Source: Pseudomonas reactans
GTDB taxonomy: Bacteria; Pseudomonadota; Gammaproteobacteria; Pseudomonadales; Pseudomonadaceae
Length of the DNA stretch: 64,000 nucleotides
Direction: 5' to 3'
NCBI RefSeq assembly: GCF_013385825.1
Contig: NZ_JACAPG010000003.1
Location: 141,481 to 205,480, forward strand
The translations under genes and the position numbers were made by a program. This document shows, piece after piece, positions 1 through 9,159 of the stretch; position 1 is the stretch's first letter, and every line of letters starts with the position of its first letter. Below the pieces are notes generated by a model. The model worked only from the letters and a program-made list of their open reading frames with translations. It made no database searches and was not told the DNA's origin.

Positions 1-324
1 CAGCAAGGCACCGATCAGGCGGTCAGCTCGATGCAGCAAAGTAATACGCGAGCACGCTCGACCTTGGATATCGCCAAGTCGGCGGGCACGGCGTTGGAGG
101 AAATCGCCTCGGCGTTCACCTTGATCAACGAACGCAACCTGGTGATCGCCAGCGCGTCAGAGCAGCAGGCAGCGGTGGCGCGGGAGGTGGATCGCAATTT
201 GATGAACATTCGCGATTTGGCGCACCAGACATCGACCGGGGCGAATCAGACGAGTGCGGCGAGCCAGGAGTTGTCGCGGTTGGCGGTGGACCTGAATACG
301 ATGGTGGCGCGGTTTTCGGTGTAA
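1..324 (+). CDS. Methyl-accepting chemotaxis protein, C-terminal fragment
   Basis: This is the last 107 residues of a chemoreceptor whose beginning lies outside the window; the frame is open from base 1. It holds the distal arm of the cytoplasmic signalling coiled coil, with the characteristic helix reading SASEQQAAVAREVDRNL and a C-terminal VARF that ends many Pseudomonas receptors. These receptors sense ligands at the inner membrane and control the CheA kinase. The ligand-binding part is not visible, so the stimulus cannot be inferred. The gene ends 6 bases before a palindromic repeat and is followed by a terminator at 377-410. Confidence 0.9.
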   Translation, partial: QQGTDQAVSSMQQSNTRARSTLDIAKSAGTALEEIASAFTLINERNLVIASASEQQAAVAREVDRNLMNIRDLAHQTSTGANQTSAASQELSRLAVDLNTMVARFSV

Positions 325-330
325 CCGTTT

Positions 331-360
331 TGTGGCGAGGGAGCAAGCTCCCTCGCCACA
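331..360. repeat. REP-like palindrome
   Basis: Perfect inverted repeat: TGTGGCGAGGGAGC and GCTCCCTCGCCACA separated by AA. The GTGGCGAGGGAGC core is typical of short intergenic palindromes in fluorescent pseudomonads. It lies directly after a stop codon and upstream of a terminator, the usual extragenic position. A related palindrome without the GAGG core is at 28809-28831. Confidence 0.75.
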
Positions 361-376
361 GGGTTTGCAGAAACGC

Positions 377-410
377 AAAAAGCCCCGGCTCGCAAGAACC
401 GGGGCTTTTT
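377..410. terminator. Bidirectional rho-independent terminator
   Basis: A 12 bp stem (AAAAAGCCCCGG / CCGGGGCTTTTT) with a 10 nt loop lies between two convergent genes, the chemoreceptor end and the beta-propeller gene at 465. A-tract and T-tract flank the GC stem, so it can stop transcription from both sides. Confidence 0.9.
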
Positions 411-464
411 GGCAGGTTGCTGACAGTGGCTGGCTAGCCTCGTGGAATGTAGTCAGGTAGTCGC

Positions 465-3400
465 TTAAAGACTGACCAGCGTAACGACGCCTGCGTTGTC
501 ATTTGAGACCAACAGGTGTCGGCCATTGGGAGTCACTTTTAGATCCCGAGGACCGTTGAATCCTTGCAGCGTGGCCACGTCTTTAAGTTCGTTGGTCGAG
601 GTATCCAGGACTTTGACTGTATTGTCACCGTTATCCGCCACATAAAGTAGTTCTTGAGACGGATGCGGTGCCACTCCTACAGCCATGGTAAAGCCTGATT
701 TTACGTCCATCATGTCGTTGAGCAGGCGATTAAACATACCCACGTTAGTATTTGCTGCAAAGAAGGACTTTTCACTGTTTTTAGAGAAGGCAATGTCGTG
801 AATAGGGTTTCTAAAGGGCGCCTCGGTTATATAAGTGTCCGATACCGTATCCAGTCGGCGTATGCCGCTTGCTCTTGCGTCGATGTAAAGGATATTTTCG
901 GGTGACATGTAGAGCCGCCCAGTGTCATATATTGTGGCAATATATTTTGATACTGAGCCTGTAACATTAGTATTGATTTTATACAAGTATAAATTATTGA
1001 CGTAGTTGTACGGGCCTGCGCCATAGGCGAAGGTGGCTGCTCCGTTAGTTGCGGTGATATGTTTTAGGAGGGAATAATATTCGAAGGCTGAGTAAATATG
1101 GGCGAAGGTGGCCGTATCGTAGAGGCTGACATAAGTTGATTGGAATCGGCTGACTACAAGTTTAGTGCCGTCATTGTTTAAAGCGATTCCAGTGGAGTTC
1201 GGTATGTTTAAGGTCGTTACGACGACGCCTCTTGCTATATCAATAATGCTGACGCTCTTTGAGCCGAAGCTAAACACAAACGCCGTCACGCTGTTTTGCG
1301 TTATAACAATCTGGTGCGGGCCTTGGCCCACAGGAATATGTTTAGAAATTACGGGTAGCCGATCCACCACGTACTCGACCGGTTTCAGCTTGATCGCGCT
1401 GCTTTCCACGCCCAGTTCATCCATCGAAACACTCGCTTCGACGGTCAGCACACTGCCTTTGGGCAGACTTTGCCTATAGGCCTCAGGTATAAGGTCAAGC
1501 GTCCGCTTGGCCGCAAACTCAGCAGCGCTCACCTTGATGCCTTGTCGCAGGAACAGATCGGAAGAACTTCTCAGGCGAATGAAAACCGCTTGTCGCTGGT
1601 TGAAAAATGGCCACTCGTCGATCCTGACGTTGGCGGGCTGGCTCGCATCAATAACACCATCTTTCTCTTCAGGCACACTCACCACGTCCAGCGCTTGATC
1701 CGATAATGCCAGCACGTTAACGGTGAGTGCAGGTGACTCTAAGGTTTGTCCATTGCGAAGCACTTCGAAATAAGCTGTGAACGATCCTCCCAGGTACGCA
1801 GCGGCCAATGAACTACTCCACGTAAATGTGATGTAGGTGTGGCCCGCATCCGGGATGCCAGGTTTGCTCGGAATGTTCGGCGTTCCTAGTCCCGGTTTGC
1901 CGCGTATGACCAGCGTCACAAGGTCTTGGGGCTGCATATCATATTCAGCACGGAATGTGAGAATCCTCGGGCGTGGCGGTAGTACATCGTTTGTATCGAG
2001 CTGCACCACGGCGGGTGATAAGGGGGTCGATTCCAGAAGGGTCGGGTACTTGTTCAACTGCAACATCGCCCCTACGTTAACGACCAATGGCAGAGACTTG
2101 AGCGGAATGTCCGTGGGCTGTGTCCTGACTTCCCAATGCAGTGTCATTGTTCCATTTTTATTATTCAGGACAATAGCGCGCGCAATGGTGAAGGGCAGCA
2201 CAGTGTTAAACCAAATCGATGTTACTTTCAGCCACGCGGTGGTAGTGCTGCCGCCCGGCTTGCTGCCCGTGGCAACGACTCGAACCTCGTCGTTCAAGGC
2301 GATAGCGGAATGCGGGTCGACAAGGGCTCTGAGATTGCCTTTGCTCACAAGCTCGTCAAATACATGGTCTGGCGGTAGTGCTTCTTGTGACCTGGGGGCG
2401 GGTAACAGGATTTGAATGTCACCGACTTGCACGATGACCGATTGTGAAGGGCGGGCTTTGTCGTTGTCGACGATGTAAAACGCCATGAACGAAGAACCTT
2501 CGAATTCGCTGAATGGCCAGTAGTCCAAGACGAAATCGGTGTCTCCGTCGCCTGCGATCTCCGTGTACGGCAAATACACGGGGTCGCCGACGAGGCTTTT
2601 GCCTTCGATGATCAGGTCGATTTTGGTTCCGGGAGCCTGTCCGAAATCGCGTACGGTTATTTTTACCGGGTTGGTATCTACCGGCAGTACATTGCCCGAG
2701 GTGCCATGTACGACAGGCGGCAAGCGACGGTTGTCGACCGGTGTACCCAGCATCCTATACTCCGCTTCTAAGGATGGCGTATTGCGCTCCCCCTCCCTGA
2801 TGCGTACGTAGGTGACCAGCAAACGGCCCCCTGTCAGTTTTCGGACGAACTCCAATGGCAGAGCAATGTTGACGCGGAGCAGGGTGGGCTGCAGCACTGT
2901 ATAGGATTCGGTGTGCGTCAGCGTATCACCGGTCGAGGTAAGCGCAGTGTAGGTGACAAGAAGTTTGTCATTGGCGAGCCAGCCATGGTTTCTAATCGAT
3001 ACCTCGAAGTTCAAATCCTGCGTTTGTGCATCGACATTGATAAACTCATCTTTTAATTCATCATCGTAACCGGACTCAATGACATGCCCCTTGTTCAGGT
3101 AAGGGATGGATCCACCACCGGCATTGTTTTGTATGAGTCTTGGAACGGAAAAACCGATGGACTGATTGCCTGCCTTATCCCTTACATACCATTCCAAAAT
3201 GTTCACGCCGGGTGTCACTTGCTGCCAGGTGCCGTAATAGATGGTTATAGAAATGGGCGCGGTACCGGAAGCTTCAAAGCTGCTCACCGTGTGAGTCACG
3301 ATCGTCCCGCCGATACTCACGTAGATCACATCGCCTTCTTTGCGGTGGTACACCTGATCCACCAGCGGATTCAACGGATATTTATCAATGAGGATCTCGA

Positions 3401-4028
3401 CACCTAATTGGGCCGCTGCCTGGCTGATGATTCCAAAGGCTTCGATGCTTGCATCTTTAAACCTGATGACCCCCATGTTTTCATTAATGGTGGGGGTGCT
3501 TACCTGAGGGTCCAGGCCTGCGGGTTCTTTTGCATCTACCCAGATACTCAATTCCCGAGTCTCGTCAGTGTTGCCGCCCGTGGCTCTGACGAAAGCTTGA
3601 AGCTTATTATTCGCCTGGTCTATAAATCTAACGCTCTCTATCGTGAGGAGAACGTGTTTGCCGATATCGGCGTCTTCTTTGCTGACGGTATAGTGAGTCA
3701 CCTCTGCGCCGTTGAGATTCACCCAGACGTAGTCACCTTCGGCCTGATTAAACCAAGGCCGAAGAATGAAAATGACGCCCAGCGAGCTGACCGTCAGTGC
3801 TGCCTTGTTGAGGGCGCCATCGGTGCCAGCTATATCGGTGAGGTTTGGAATGTACGGAATCAATTCAGCAAAGGTGCATTGACCGTCAGTCCCGCTTGGT
3901 GGGGCGCATCCGTCTGGAGCAGGTTTGTCAGGTAAGCGTCCCAACGATGACTTGCTACGTTTAACGCGCTTTACCGTTGGTTCGCAGCCGTCGTGTAGAG
4001 AGGATTCGGGAGATTGATAGTCGGTCAT
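465..4028 (-). CDS. Large beta-propeller (YVTN-type) protein with Ig-like region
   Basis: A 1187-residue protein starting MTDYQSPESS after an AGG-containing ribosome site; no signal peptide or membrane segment is visible at the N terminus. Residues about 1-900 look like a series of beta-rich, roughly 100-residue immunoglobulin-like modules (for example stretches with IWVDAKEPAG and ILEWYVRDKAGNQS). From about residue 905 to the end the sequence becomes a repeated propeller: units such as SVSIIDIARGVVVTTLNI, ELLYVADNGDNTVKVLDTS and PNGRHLLVSND match the YVTN/YncE beta-propeller pattern. Such proteins usually bind partners or surfaces; no catalytic motif is seen. Codon use is more AT-rich than in the neighbours, suggesting acquisition or relaxed selection. 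It stands alone, with terminators at both ends. Function unknown. Confidence 0.85.
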   Translation of the reverse strand: MTDYQSPESSLHDGCEPTVKRVKRSKSSLGRLPDKPAPDGCAPPSGTDGQCTFAELIPYIPNLTDIAGTDGALNKAALTVSSLGVIFILRPWFNQAEGDYVWVNLNGAEVTHYTVSKEDADIGKHVLLTIESVRFIDQANNKLQAFVRATGGNTDETRELSIWVDAKEPAGLDPQVSTPTINENMGVIRFKDASIEAFGIISQAAAQLGVEILIDKYPLNPLVDQVYHRKEGDVIYVSIGGTIVTHTVSSFEASGTAPISITIYYGTWQQVTPGVNILEWYVRDKAGNQSIGFSVPRLIQNNAGGGSIPYLNKGHVIESGYDDELKDEFINVDAQTQDLNFEVSIRNHGWLANDKLLVTYTALTSTGDTLTHTESYTVLQPTLLRVNIALPLEFVRKLTGGRLLVTYVRIREGERNTPSLEAEYRMLGTPVDNRRLPPVVHGTSGNVLPVDTNPVKITVRDFGQAPGTKIDLIIEGKSLVGDPVYLPYTEIAGDGDTDFVLDYWPFSEFEGSSFMAFYIVDNDKARPSQSVIVQVGDIQILLPAPRSQEALPPDHVFDELVSKGNLRALVDPHSAIALNDEVRVVATGSKPGGSTTTAWLKVTSIWFNTVLPFTIARAIVLNNKNGTMTLHWEVRTQPTDIPLKSLPLVVNVGAMLQLNKYPTLLESTPLSPAVVQLDTNDVLPPRPRILTFRAEYDMQPQDLVTLVIRGKPGLGTPNIPSKPGIPDAGHTYITFTWSSSLAAAYLGGSFTAYFEVLRNGQTLESPALTVNVLALSDQALDVVSVPEEKDGVIDASQPANVRIDEWPFFNQRQAVFIRLRSSSDLFLRQGIKVSAAEFAAKRTLDLIPEAYRQSLPKGSVLTVEASVSMDELGVESSAIKLKPVEYVVDRLPVISKHIPVGQGPHQIVITQNSVTAFVFSFGSKSVSIIDIARGVVVTTLNIPNSTGIALNNDGTKLVVSRFQSTYVSLYDTATFAHIYSAFEYYSLLKHITATNGAATFAYGAGPYNYVNNLYLYKINTNVTGSVSKYIATIYDTGRLYMSPENILYIDARASGIRRLDTVSDTYITEAPFRNPIHDIAFSKNSEKSFFAANTNVGMFNRLLNDMMDVKSGFTMAVGVAPHPSQELLYVADNGDNTVKVLDTSTNELKDVATLQGFNGPRDLKVTPNGRHLLVSNDNAGVVTLVSL

Positions 4029-4333
4029 GATGGGATACCTGCCTGGGTCTTAATTAAGGACGCGACTCGTATTACAGTGCCTGCGTTGAGCCGCAGCCTC
4101 GATTCAATGCGCTGCCTCTGACTGTGCCTAGCTGTGAGAATTGACAGTGCCGACAGACGGTAACGACCCAGGGTGGGGCCACCGGTGGTACAGGGGGTAG
4201 GGTTGACGGTTCCAGCGCCGGAACAATGGCTCCGCCCGAAGTGGCTCATCACCGGTAACCGCCAACCAGGCCGGCCACCCACAAAAAAGCCCCGAACCAG
4301 TCGGGGCTTTTTCATGCAATCAAGCTACAGGTC
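4029..4333. other. Intergenic region, about 300 bases
   Basis: No convincing gene. The short frames here lack a ribosome binding site and any recognisable sequence. The region holds the terminator at 4283-4312 and must contain the promoter for the beta-propeller gene that reads leftwards from 4028, but I see no clear -35/-10 pair. Confidence 0.5.
4283..4312 (-). terminator. Rho-independent terminator of the fabA-fabB operon
   Basis: Stem AAAAAAGCCCCGA / TCGGGGCTTTTT with a 5 nt loop, 22 bases after the fabB stop codon. On the minus strand the stem is followed by a T-run. Confidence 0.88.
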
Positions 4334-5554
4334 TTACTGACCCTGCCAGCGTTTCAGCACCAGGGTAGCGTTAGTGCCACCAAAGCCGAAGCTGTTGCTC
4401 ATCACGGTGTCGATTTTCGCATTCTCAACGGTCTTGGTCAGGATCGGCATGTCAGCCACCACCGGATCAATCTCGTCGATGTTCGCCGAACCGGCCATGA
4501 AGTTGCCTTCCATCATCAGCAGGCAGTAGATCGCTTCGTGAACGCCAGCGGCGCCCAGGGAGTGACCGGACAGGCTCTTGGTAGAGCTGATGGCCGGAGC
4601 CTTGTCGCCGAATACCGCACGCACGCCTTCCATTTCCTTGGCGTCGCCGACCGGAGTCGAGGTGCCGTGGGTGTTCAGGTAGTCGATTGGGGTATCTACA
4701 GTGGACATGGCCATCTGCATGCAACGGATGGCGCCTTCACCGCTTGGGGCAACCATGTCGTAGCCGTCGGAAGTGGCGCCGTAGCCGACGATTTCCGCGT
4801 AGATCTTGGCACCACGGGCCAGAGCGTGTTCCAGCTCCTCGACCACCACCATGCCGCCACCGCCGGCGATGACGAAACCGTCACGCTTGGCGTCGTAGGC
4901 GCGGGAGGCCTTTTCCGGGGTTTCGTTGTACTGGGTGGACAGTGCGCCCATGGCGTCGAACAGGAACGATTGGCTCCAATGTTCTTCTTCACCGCCGCCG
5001 GCGAACACGATGTCCTGCTTGCCCAGCTGGATCTGCTCAACCGCAGTACCGATGCAGTGTGCACTGGTGGCGCAGGCCGAGGAGATCGAGTAGTTCACGC
5101 CCTTGATCTGGAACGGCGTGGCCAGGCAGGCCGATACAGTGCTGCCCATGGTCCGCGTGACACGGTACGGGCCAACGCGCTTCACGCCTTTTTCGCGCAG
5201 GATGTCCAGCGCTTCCATCTGGTTCAGGGTCGATGCGCCGCCGGAGCCGGCGATCAGGCCGGTGCGTACGTTCGAGACCTGGTCGTCGCTCAGGCCGGAG
5301 TCGGCGATCGCGTCTTTCATCGCCAGGTAGGCGTAGGCGGCAGCGTGGCCGACGAAGCGATAGATCTTGCGATCGATCAGTTCTTCGAGGGGCAGGTCGA
5401 TGGAGCCGGAAACCTGGCTACGCAGACCCATTTCGGCATATTCCGGGTTGAAGCGGATGCCAGGGCGACTTGCACGCAGGTTAGCGGTGACGGTCTCTTT
5501 GTCATTGCCCAGGCAAGAAACAATGCCCAGACCAGTGATAACGACGCGGCGCAT
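4334..5554 (-). CDS. fabB: 3-oxoacyl-ACP synthase I (FabB)
   Basis: 406 residues, the usual FabB length. It condenses malonyl-ACP with acyl-ACP and is needed to elongate the cis-3-decenoyl product of FabA into unsaturated fatty acids. The thiolase-fold Cys-His-His triad is intact: C161 in [13 protein letters not shown]296 in [11 protein letters not shown] and H331 in [12 protein letters not shown]. It follows fabA with an 11-base gap on the same strand, forming the conserved fabAB operon of pseudomonads. Start [10 protein letters not shown] is the family start. Expression would share the fabA promoter and its putative DesT-type operator at 6215-6232. Confidence 0.97.
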   Translation of the reverse strand: MRRVVITGLGIVSCLGNDKETVTANLRASRPGIRFNPEYAEMGLRSQVSGSIDLPLEELIDRKIYRFVGHAAAYAYLAMKDAIADSGLSDDQVSNVRTGLIAGSGGASTLNQMEALDILREKGVKRVGPYRVTRTMGSTVSACLATPFQIKGVNYSISSACATSAHCIGTAVEQIQLGKQDIVFAGGGEEEHWSQSFLFDAMGALSTQYNETPEKASRAYDAKRDGFVIAGGGGMVVVEELEHALARGAKIYAEIVGYGATSDGYDMVAPSGEGAIRCMQMAMSTVDTPIDYLNTHGTSTPVGDAKEMEGVRAVFGDKAPAISSTKSLSGHSLGAAGVHEAIYCLLMMEGNFMAGSANIDEIDPVVADMPILTKTVENAKIDTVMSNSFGFGGTNATLVLKRWQGQ

Positions 5555-5565
5555 GCGGATAACCC

Positions 5566-6081
5566 TTAAAAGTTGTCAGTGGATGTGAATACGCCGACCC
5601 GAAGGCCTTCGGCAGTATAGATCTCGCGACCGTCGACGCTCACCGAACCATCGGCGATGGCCAGGTTCAGCTTGCCCTTGAGGACGCGCTTGATTTGAAT
5701 GTTGTAGGTGACTTTCTTGGCGGTCGGCAGGACCTGGCCAAAGAATTTCACTTCGCCCGAACCCAGGGCGCGACCGCGGCCCGGCAAGCCTTGCCAGCCG
5801 AGGAAGAAACCGACCAGTTGCCACATGGCGTCAAGGCCCAGGCAGCCTGGCATCACAGGGTCGCCTTCGAAATGGCAGGCGAAAAACCACAGGTCCGGGG
5901 TGATATCCAGCTCGGCGACCAATTCACCTTTGCCGTACTTGCCACCCTCTTCGCTGATATGGGTGATGCGATCCACCATCAGCATGTTCGGGGCGGGCAG
6001 TTGCGCGTTACCTGGGCCGAACAGCTCACCGCGACTGCAGCGCAGCAGGTCTTCCCGGGTAAAGGCGTTTTGTTTGGTCAT
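5566..6081 (-). CDS. fabA: 3-hydroxydecanoyl-ACP dehydratase/isomerase (FabA)
   Basis: 171 residues, full length. It dehydrates 3-hydroxydecanoyl-ACP and isomerises trans-2- to cis-3-decenoyl-ACP, the branch point for anaerobic unsaturated fatty acid synthesis. The hotdog active site is visible: H70 in [15 protein letters not shown] and D84 in [11 protein letters not shown]. It is the first gene of the fabA-fabB pair and is preceded by an AGGAGC-type ribosome site. Upstream sequence contains a palindromic operator candidate. In P. aeruginosa these genes (PA1610/PA1609) are also followed upstream by a hybrid sensor kinase, as here. Confidence 0.97.
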   Translation of the reverse strand: MTKQNAFTREDLLRCSRGELFGPGNAQLPAPNMLMVDRITHISEEGGKYGKGELVAELDITPDLWFFACHFEGDPVMPGCLGLDAMWQLVGFFLGWQGLPGRGRALGSGEVKFFGQVLPTAKKVTYNIQIKRVLKGKLNLAIADGSVSVDGREIYTAEGLRVGVFTSTDNF

Positions 6082-6214
6082 GCGAGCTCCTCAATAATCC
6101 CATGCGGCAGGGTAGGGTAAATCTTCCCGAACCGAATGAAGCGTTCATGCCTCATGTCGGCAGCCTACACATAGACTATTGCGTTGTAGTGAAAGTCACA
6201 GCGGCAAGGCACTG

Positions 6215-6232
6215 AATGTACACTTGTTCACT
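6215..6232. promoter_or_regulatory. Candidate DesT/FabR-like operator for fabAB
   Basis: The minus strand reads AGTGAACAAGTGTACATT, an imperfect palindrome (AGTGAACA / TGTACATT) about 135 bases upstream of the fabA start. TetR-family regulators of unsaturated fatty acid synthesis (DesT in Pseudomonas, FabR in enterics) bind palindromes of the GTGAAC..GTTCAC type at fabA promoters. The similarity is by eye from memory of the family motif. Confidence 0.5.
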
Positions 6233-6330
6233 GAAATTTTAAACCGGGCCTGTTTATGGGCCCGTTCGGGTGCCTAAGACTGCCGCACTTTCGCCTTTCA
6301 CGCCAGTCGGAGTTGGCTGATGGCGCGGCG

Positions 6331-8232
6331 CTATTGCACCCAACGCTGCAGGATTTGCTGCAAATCCGTGCGTTTGAACGGCTTGGCCAGGTAATCGTTC
6401 ATTCCCGCTGCCAGGCAGGCTTCACGGTCGCCCTGTAAAGCGTTGGCGGTCAGGGCGATGATCGGCAGATCGGCACAGCCCGGTAACTGACGGATCTGCC
6501 GGGTGGCTTCATAGCCGTCGATGACCGGCAGCCGACAATCCATCAGGATGGCGGTGAATATCAGGCTCTCGGCGCTGCGGACCGCTTCGGCGCCGTCGGT
6601 GGCCAGGCTTACCTCGAAGCCCAGGCTGCGCAGCATGGCCTCAACCACCGTGCGGTTCACCGGGTTGTCCTCCACCAGCAGCACATGACGACCCTCACCC
6701 GCGCCGGCTTTGCCGTCGGCGTCGCTGGCAATCGCCGGCACGCTGTGCTGGTCGATGGCCAGGGGAATTTCCAGGGTAAACACCGAACCGCGGCCTTCTT
6801 CGCTCTGGGCGCGCAGGGTGCCCCCCATGCGTTCGGCCAGGGTGCGGGCGATGGGCAGGCCGAGGCCGGTGCCGCCGTAACGTCTTGAAATGGAACTGTC
6901 GGCCTGCTGGAACGCGTCGAACATCGCCTCCAGGCGTTCGGCGGAGATCCCAATGCCACTGTCGCGCACGGTGCAGGTGAACCACACCAGTTCATGGTCG
7001 AGGGTCTGCCAATGGGGTTCGACGTTGACGCTGCCGTACTCGGTGAACTTCAAGGCATTGCCGATCAGGTTCACCAGGATCTGGCGGATCCGTGTCGGAT
7101 CACCTTGCACTCGCACGGTGTCCATTCCAGGTGGAATCGACAGCTTCAGCGTCAACCCGCGCTGTTGCGCATTGTGCTGGAAGGCCTGGGCGCAGCTGTT
7201 GATCAGGTCCGCCAGGTTGAACGGAATATGCTCCAGCTCCAGGGCGGCGCGTTCGATACGCGAGAAGTCGAGGATATCGTTGATCACCTTGAGCAAATGC
7301 TCGGTGGATTCCGAAGCCAGCGCCGCGTATTCGGTCTGCTCCTCGGTCATCTCAGTGGTTTCCAGCAACTGCAACATGCCCAGTACACCATTCATGGGCG
7401 TGCGCAGTTCATGGCTCATCATCGCCAGGAAATCCGACTTGGCGTTGTTGGCGCGTTCGGCCTCTTCGCGGGTCTCGATCAACTGGGCCATGGCCTGTTG
7501 CTGTTCACGACTGGCCTGGTTGAGGCCTTCGGCAAGGTTGTTGATATGCCGCGACAGGTCGCCCAGCTCCGAGTCGTCCACGATCGGCAGCGGCGTCTTG
7601 TAGTCGCCTTGCTGGATTGCTTTTACCGCATGGCCCATGGCGCTGATCGGCTGCGACAGGCTGGCGGCCAGGCGCCGTGCCAACAGGAAGGTAAACAGCA
7701 GGGCAAACAGCGCGAGGATACCGGCCTTGAACAGGATCTCCTGCTGGCGCTGGCTGAAGGCATCGTTGGACATGCCAACGATCACCCGGCCCAGGTAGTC
7801 CGCGCGCGGGGCCTTGGGTTCGTTGAGGTTGTCCTGGAAGAAATCATTGCCCAACTGGATGTGTTGCAGGCGGATCGGCGCCTGGAACACTTTCACCGAC
7901 AGCGAACGGTCGTGCTTCTCCGACGGCTGCTCGACATACACCAGGATGTTCTCGCTGCTGTCCTGGATCTCCAGGAAGCGCACATGGGGCGTGGCCAGCG
8001 TGGCGCGCAACAGGCTGTCGAGCACGTCATTGTTGCCGGAAATCACCCCGTACTCGGTGGCGGGCGCCAGTTGGTTGGCAATCAATTGGCCGGTGTGGTC
8101 CAGTTCCTGGCGCAAATCCTGGATACGCACGAAGGTGAAGAAGCTGATCAACAGCAACGTCAGCAACAGCGCCGGGCCCAAGGTGATGAGCTGGGTACGG
8201 GTGTTGATGTCCCAACGACGACGCAAGGTCAT
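6331..8232 (-). CDS. Hybrid sensor histidine kinase, PA1611-like
   Basis: 633 residues. Order: TM1 about 14-36, periplasmic sensor 37-165, TM2 about 168-188, HAMP 189-243, HisKA with H274 in AMMSHELRTPMNG, HATPase with DSGIGI and GGTGLGLPIA, then a C-terminal receiver with D565 in LMDCRLPVIDG. There is no Hpt domain, so phosphate must pass to a separate Hpt protein. In P. aeruginosa the gene at this position, next to fabA, is PA1611, which signals through HptB and interacts with RetS in the switch between motile and biofilm lifestyles; orthology here is inferred from domain order and synteny. Its start overlaps the stop of the upstream gene by 4 bases, so it is the last gene of the operon beginning at 11280. 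Confidence 0.93.
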   Translation of the reverse strand: MTLRRRWDINTRTQLITLGPALLLTLLLISFFTFVRIQDLRQELDHTGQLIANQLAPATEYGVISGNNDVLDSLLRATLATPHVRFLEIQDSSENILVYVEQPSEKHDRSLSVKVFQAPIRLQHIQLGNDFFQDNLNEPKAPRADYLGRVIVGMSNDAFSQRQQEILFKAGILALFALLFTFLLARRLAASLSQPISAMGHAVKAIQQGDYKTPLPIVDDSELGDLSRHINNLAEGLNQASREQQQAMAQLIETREEAERANNAKSDFLAMMSHELRTPMNGVLGMLQLLETTEMTEEQTEYAALASESTEHLLKVINDILDFSRIERAALELEHIPFNLADLINSCAQAFQHNAQQRGLTLKLSIPPGMDTVRVQGDPTRIRQILVNLIGNALKFTEYGSVNVEPHWQTLDHELVWFTCTVRDSGIGISAERLEAMFDAFQQADSSISRRYGGTGLGLPIARTLAERMGGTLRAQSEEGRGSVFTLEIPLAIDQHSVPAIASDADGKAGAGEGRHVLLVEDNPVNRTVVEAMLRSLGFEVSLATDGAEAVRSAESLIFTAILMDCRLPVIDGYEATRQIRQLPGCADLPIIALTANALQGDREACLAAGMNDYLAKPFKRTDLQQILQRWVQ

Positions 8233-9158
8233 GGGCGTTTTTCTCCTTCGGCCAATCGGGTGGCGACGCTGGCTTCGTCCACCTGTTCGATCCCCAGTGA
8301 GCGCGCGACTTGCGGGTTGCCCACGACTTTGAAGCGATCCGGGTACAGCGAGCGCGGCCAGTTGGCCGGCGAATGGTCGAGCAGGCGGTCAAGCACGGCC
8401 AGCCAGTCAGCTTGGTCGCTGTAGGTGCTGGCCAGGCTGCCGGCTCGTACGAAGCCCGCGTTCGGGCCTATCAGCGGCAATTGCTGGGCGTAACTGCTCA
8501 GCAACAGGTTCTTCGCGGTTTTCGGGTTGTACAGCTGCGGGTCGTCGAGGCCGAGCAGCACATCACTGTTGCGGAACAGGATTTGGAGCGGTCGACTGTC
8601 ATTAATGTTGTCCCAGAGCTGGGGCACGATCTCCAGGCCTAGCGAGGTGGAGTGCTGTTTCAGCTCGGGCAGCAGGAATTCGCTGTCGGCGCCATAAAGC
8701 ACGCCGATACGCCGCGCCTGCGGCAGGATGCCCGCGATCAGGCGCAATTGGCGATCCAGCGGCGGGTCGCTCCACAGCAGGCTGATGCGTGGGTGCGGCA
8801 TGCTGCCCAGGCGCTGATGGGCTTGCAGGCGGCTGATGCGCAGCACCAGGGTCGGTGGACCCTGAGGCTCTTGCAGGCGCCAGTCGAGGCCGGGCAGGTC
8901 CAGCAGGATCAAGCGTGTAGTTGCCGGTAGGCGGCCGGGTGCAGGCAGGTCTTTGAGGGCGGTGAAGGTGACGCGGTCTTCGGGGCGTTGCTGGGCCAGC
9001 GCCTGGGCAAAGGCTTGCACACCTGTGCCGTCTTCGGCGGCGGTCAGCAGGATTTCGGCGCTCCAGGCCGGTGCAGCCAACAGCAGGCAGGCGAGCAGCA
9101 CGGCACGCCGCCAGAGCCGAGTGATCAACACGCCAGTCATCCGTGACGAGTCGCCCAT
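8229..9158 (-). CDS. Periplasmic binding-protein-like protein
   Basis: 309 residues with a signal peptide: charged start, hydrophobic AVLLACLLLAAPAW, then a likely cut after WSA near residue 33. The body resembles the ABC substrate-binding family PF04392: RIGVLYGADSEFLLPELKQ is the linker-strand motif, and PLIGPNAGFVRAGSLASTYSD the conserved second-lobe segment. No permease or ATPase gene is adjacent. It lies between a TonB receptor (1-base gap) and a hybrid kinase (4-base overlap), which suggests a role as a periplasmic sensor partner rather than a transporter component. The start at 9158 has AGAG 8 bases upstream; an internal ATG six codons later is the alternative. Confidence 0.82.
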   Translation of the reverse strand: MGDSSRMTGVLITRLWRRAVLLACLLLAAPAWSAEILLTAAEDGTGVQAFAQALAQQRPEDRVTFTALKDLPAPGRLPATTRLILLDLPGLDWRLQEPQGPPTLVLRISRLQAHQRLGSMPHPRISLLWSDPPLDRQLRLIAGILPQARRIGVLYGADSEFLLPELKQHSTSLGLEIVPQLWDNINDSRPLQILFRNSDVLLGLDDPQLYNPKTAKNLLLSSYAQQLPLIGPNAGFVRAGSLASTYSDQADWLAVLDRLLDHSPANWPRSLYPDRFKVVGNPQVARSLGIEQVDEASVATRLAEGEKRP

Positions 9159-9159
9159 G

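Noticed and set aside
6994..8424. 476-codon plus-strand open frame
   Set aside because: Antisense to the hybrid kinase; no family match and no start signals.
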